Source: CAYGZA01 sp964354135
GTDB lineage: Bacteria; Planctomycetota; Planctomycetia; Pirellulales; Thermoguttaceae
NCBI GenBank assembly: GCA_964354135.1
Contig: CAYGZA010000350.1
Location: forward strand, 1 to 6,438
Direction of reading: 5' to 3'
DNA: 6,438 nucleotides
The position numbers and the translations under genes are program-made. Positions 5,857-6,438 of this stretch are shown piece after piece (position 1 is the first letter of the stretch; each line of letters starts with the position of its first letter). Below the pieces are notes generated by a model. It searched no databases, was not told the DNA's origin, and saw nothing but the letters and a program-made list of their open reading frames with translations.

Positions 5857-6372
5857 GGAAAGCCGCCTCTAGAGCGCCGGGTGACCTCTCGGGCCGCGCT
5901 TGTCCTGTTAGACGCCGCCGCGAGCGGAAACTGAAAAGGAATCGGAGAAACGGCCGGACGAACGCCGTCCCTTCCCACGGATTCAGGTATCGTGTGAACC
6001 CCCGCGTGGTCCGTCACCGAGGTACGGCGATCCGCCCCCTATTTCGGAGGGGCCATCGTCGATCATCGTCCGACGGAGCGGGCCTGTCAAGTCGCCAGTC
6101 TCAACGCTTTTCTTCCGGCCGGCGCTCGAGATTGCGGATTTGGCCGGGCCACCGGCGCCAAGAACCCCCGGTCGAGGGTAGGGCTTCGAGGGCTTGTCTG
6201 GAGACGGTTTTCTGGTACTCTTGGTCATTGGCAGGTAAGTTCGTCCAGAGGGACCGCGGGTACGTAGCGGTGAATATCACCCATGGGACGGGTTCGGGTG
6301 TCGCAATGGGTCTCATTCGCATCCTGCGCGGTTCCAGGTGGATGTCGACGAAACCAATGACATCAACGTTTT
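5857..6372. other. Gene-free upstream region of the sigma operon
   Basis: No credible gene lies in these 516 bases; the open frames crossing it run into tRNA-Arg or the sigma gene and show no domain pattern. It holds the sigma gene's ribosome binding site (5866-5870), a candidate promoter (6062-6090) and a GC-rich hairpin, CCCCT (6036-6040) with AGGGG (6048-6052), near the predicted transcript start. There is also a small palindrome, GGTGA-ATA-TCACC (6269-6281), about 90 nt before the tRNA. No clear tRNA promoter was found. Confidence 0.5.
6062..6090 (-). promoter_or_regulatory. Candidate promoter for the sigma/HEAT/secretin operon
   Basis: On the minus strand a perfect TTGACA (6090-6085) is followed after 17 nt by GATGAT (6067-6062), which matches 4 of 6 of TATAAT. 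Transcription would start near 6055, leaving a leader of about 200 nt before the sigma ATG. It resembles a housekeeping promoter rather than an ECF-type one. Confidence 0.4.

Positions 6373-6438
<66 letters not shown>

Overview
The window looks like a piece of a GC-rich bacterial chromosome, most likely from the phylum Planctomycetota. I infer this from strong GC bias at third codon positions, a GC-rich inverted repeat whose readthrough translation (REGEAPAEP) I associate with planctomycete genomes, a 7-base GCTGAAA-type short repeat, and an ECF sigma factor gene followed by a membrane-anchored repeat protein and a secretin-like protein. The phylum is an inference, since no rRNA or marker protein is present.

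Left part (1-2092): the 3' end of a plus-strand gene is followed by a HAD-superfamily gene (164-892) whose motif I nucleophile Asp appears replaced by Ala. It converges on a minus-strand gene for a uroporphyrinogen-decarboxylase-superfamily (URO-D) protein (1049-2092). Between the two stop codons lies a perfect inverted repeat with 27-bp arms.

Middle (2093-2928): a long non-coding stretch holds a possible promoter and a heptamer-type short repeat in the URO-D leader. It also holds a complete tRNA-Leu(UAG) gene on the plus strand with an extended -10-like element upstream. Beyond the tRNA is a cluster of similar hairpin-forming repeats (2821-2913), lying between two convergent transcripts.

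Right part (2929-5856): a tight minus-strand operon reads, in transcription order, ECF sigma-70 factor, then a single-pass membrane protein with HEAT-like helices, then an exported secretin-like protein with a Gly/Met-rich insert. Gene spacing is 1 and 2 nt, so translational coupling is likely. A reasonable model is that the membrane protein holds or senses for the sigma factor and the secretin-like protein is the envelope component of the same module. This is inferred from layout and domain order, not proven. About 500 bp of gene-free DNA with a candidate promoter (perfect TTGACA -35) lies upstream, and the window ends inside a plus-strand tRNA-Arg(ACG) gene. The operon is therefore bracketed by two tRNA genes.
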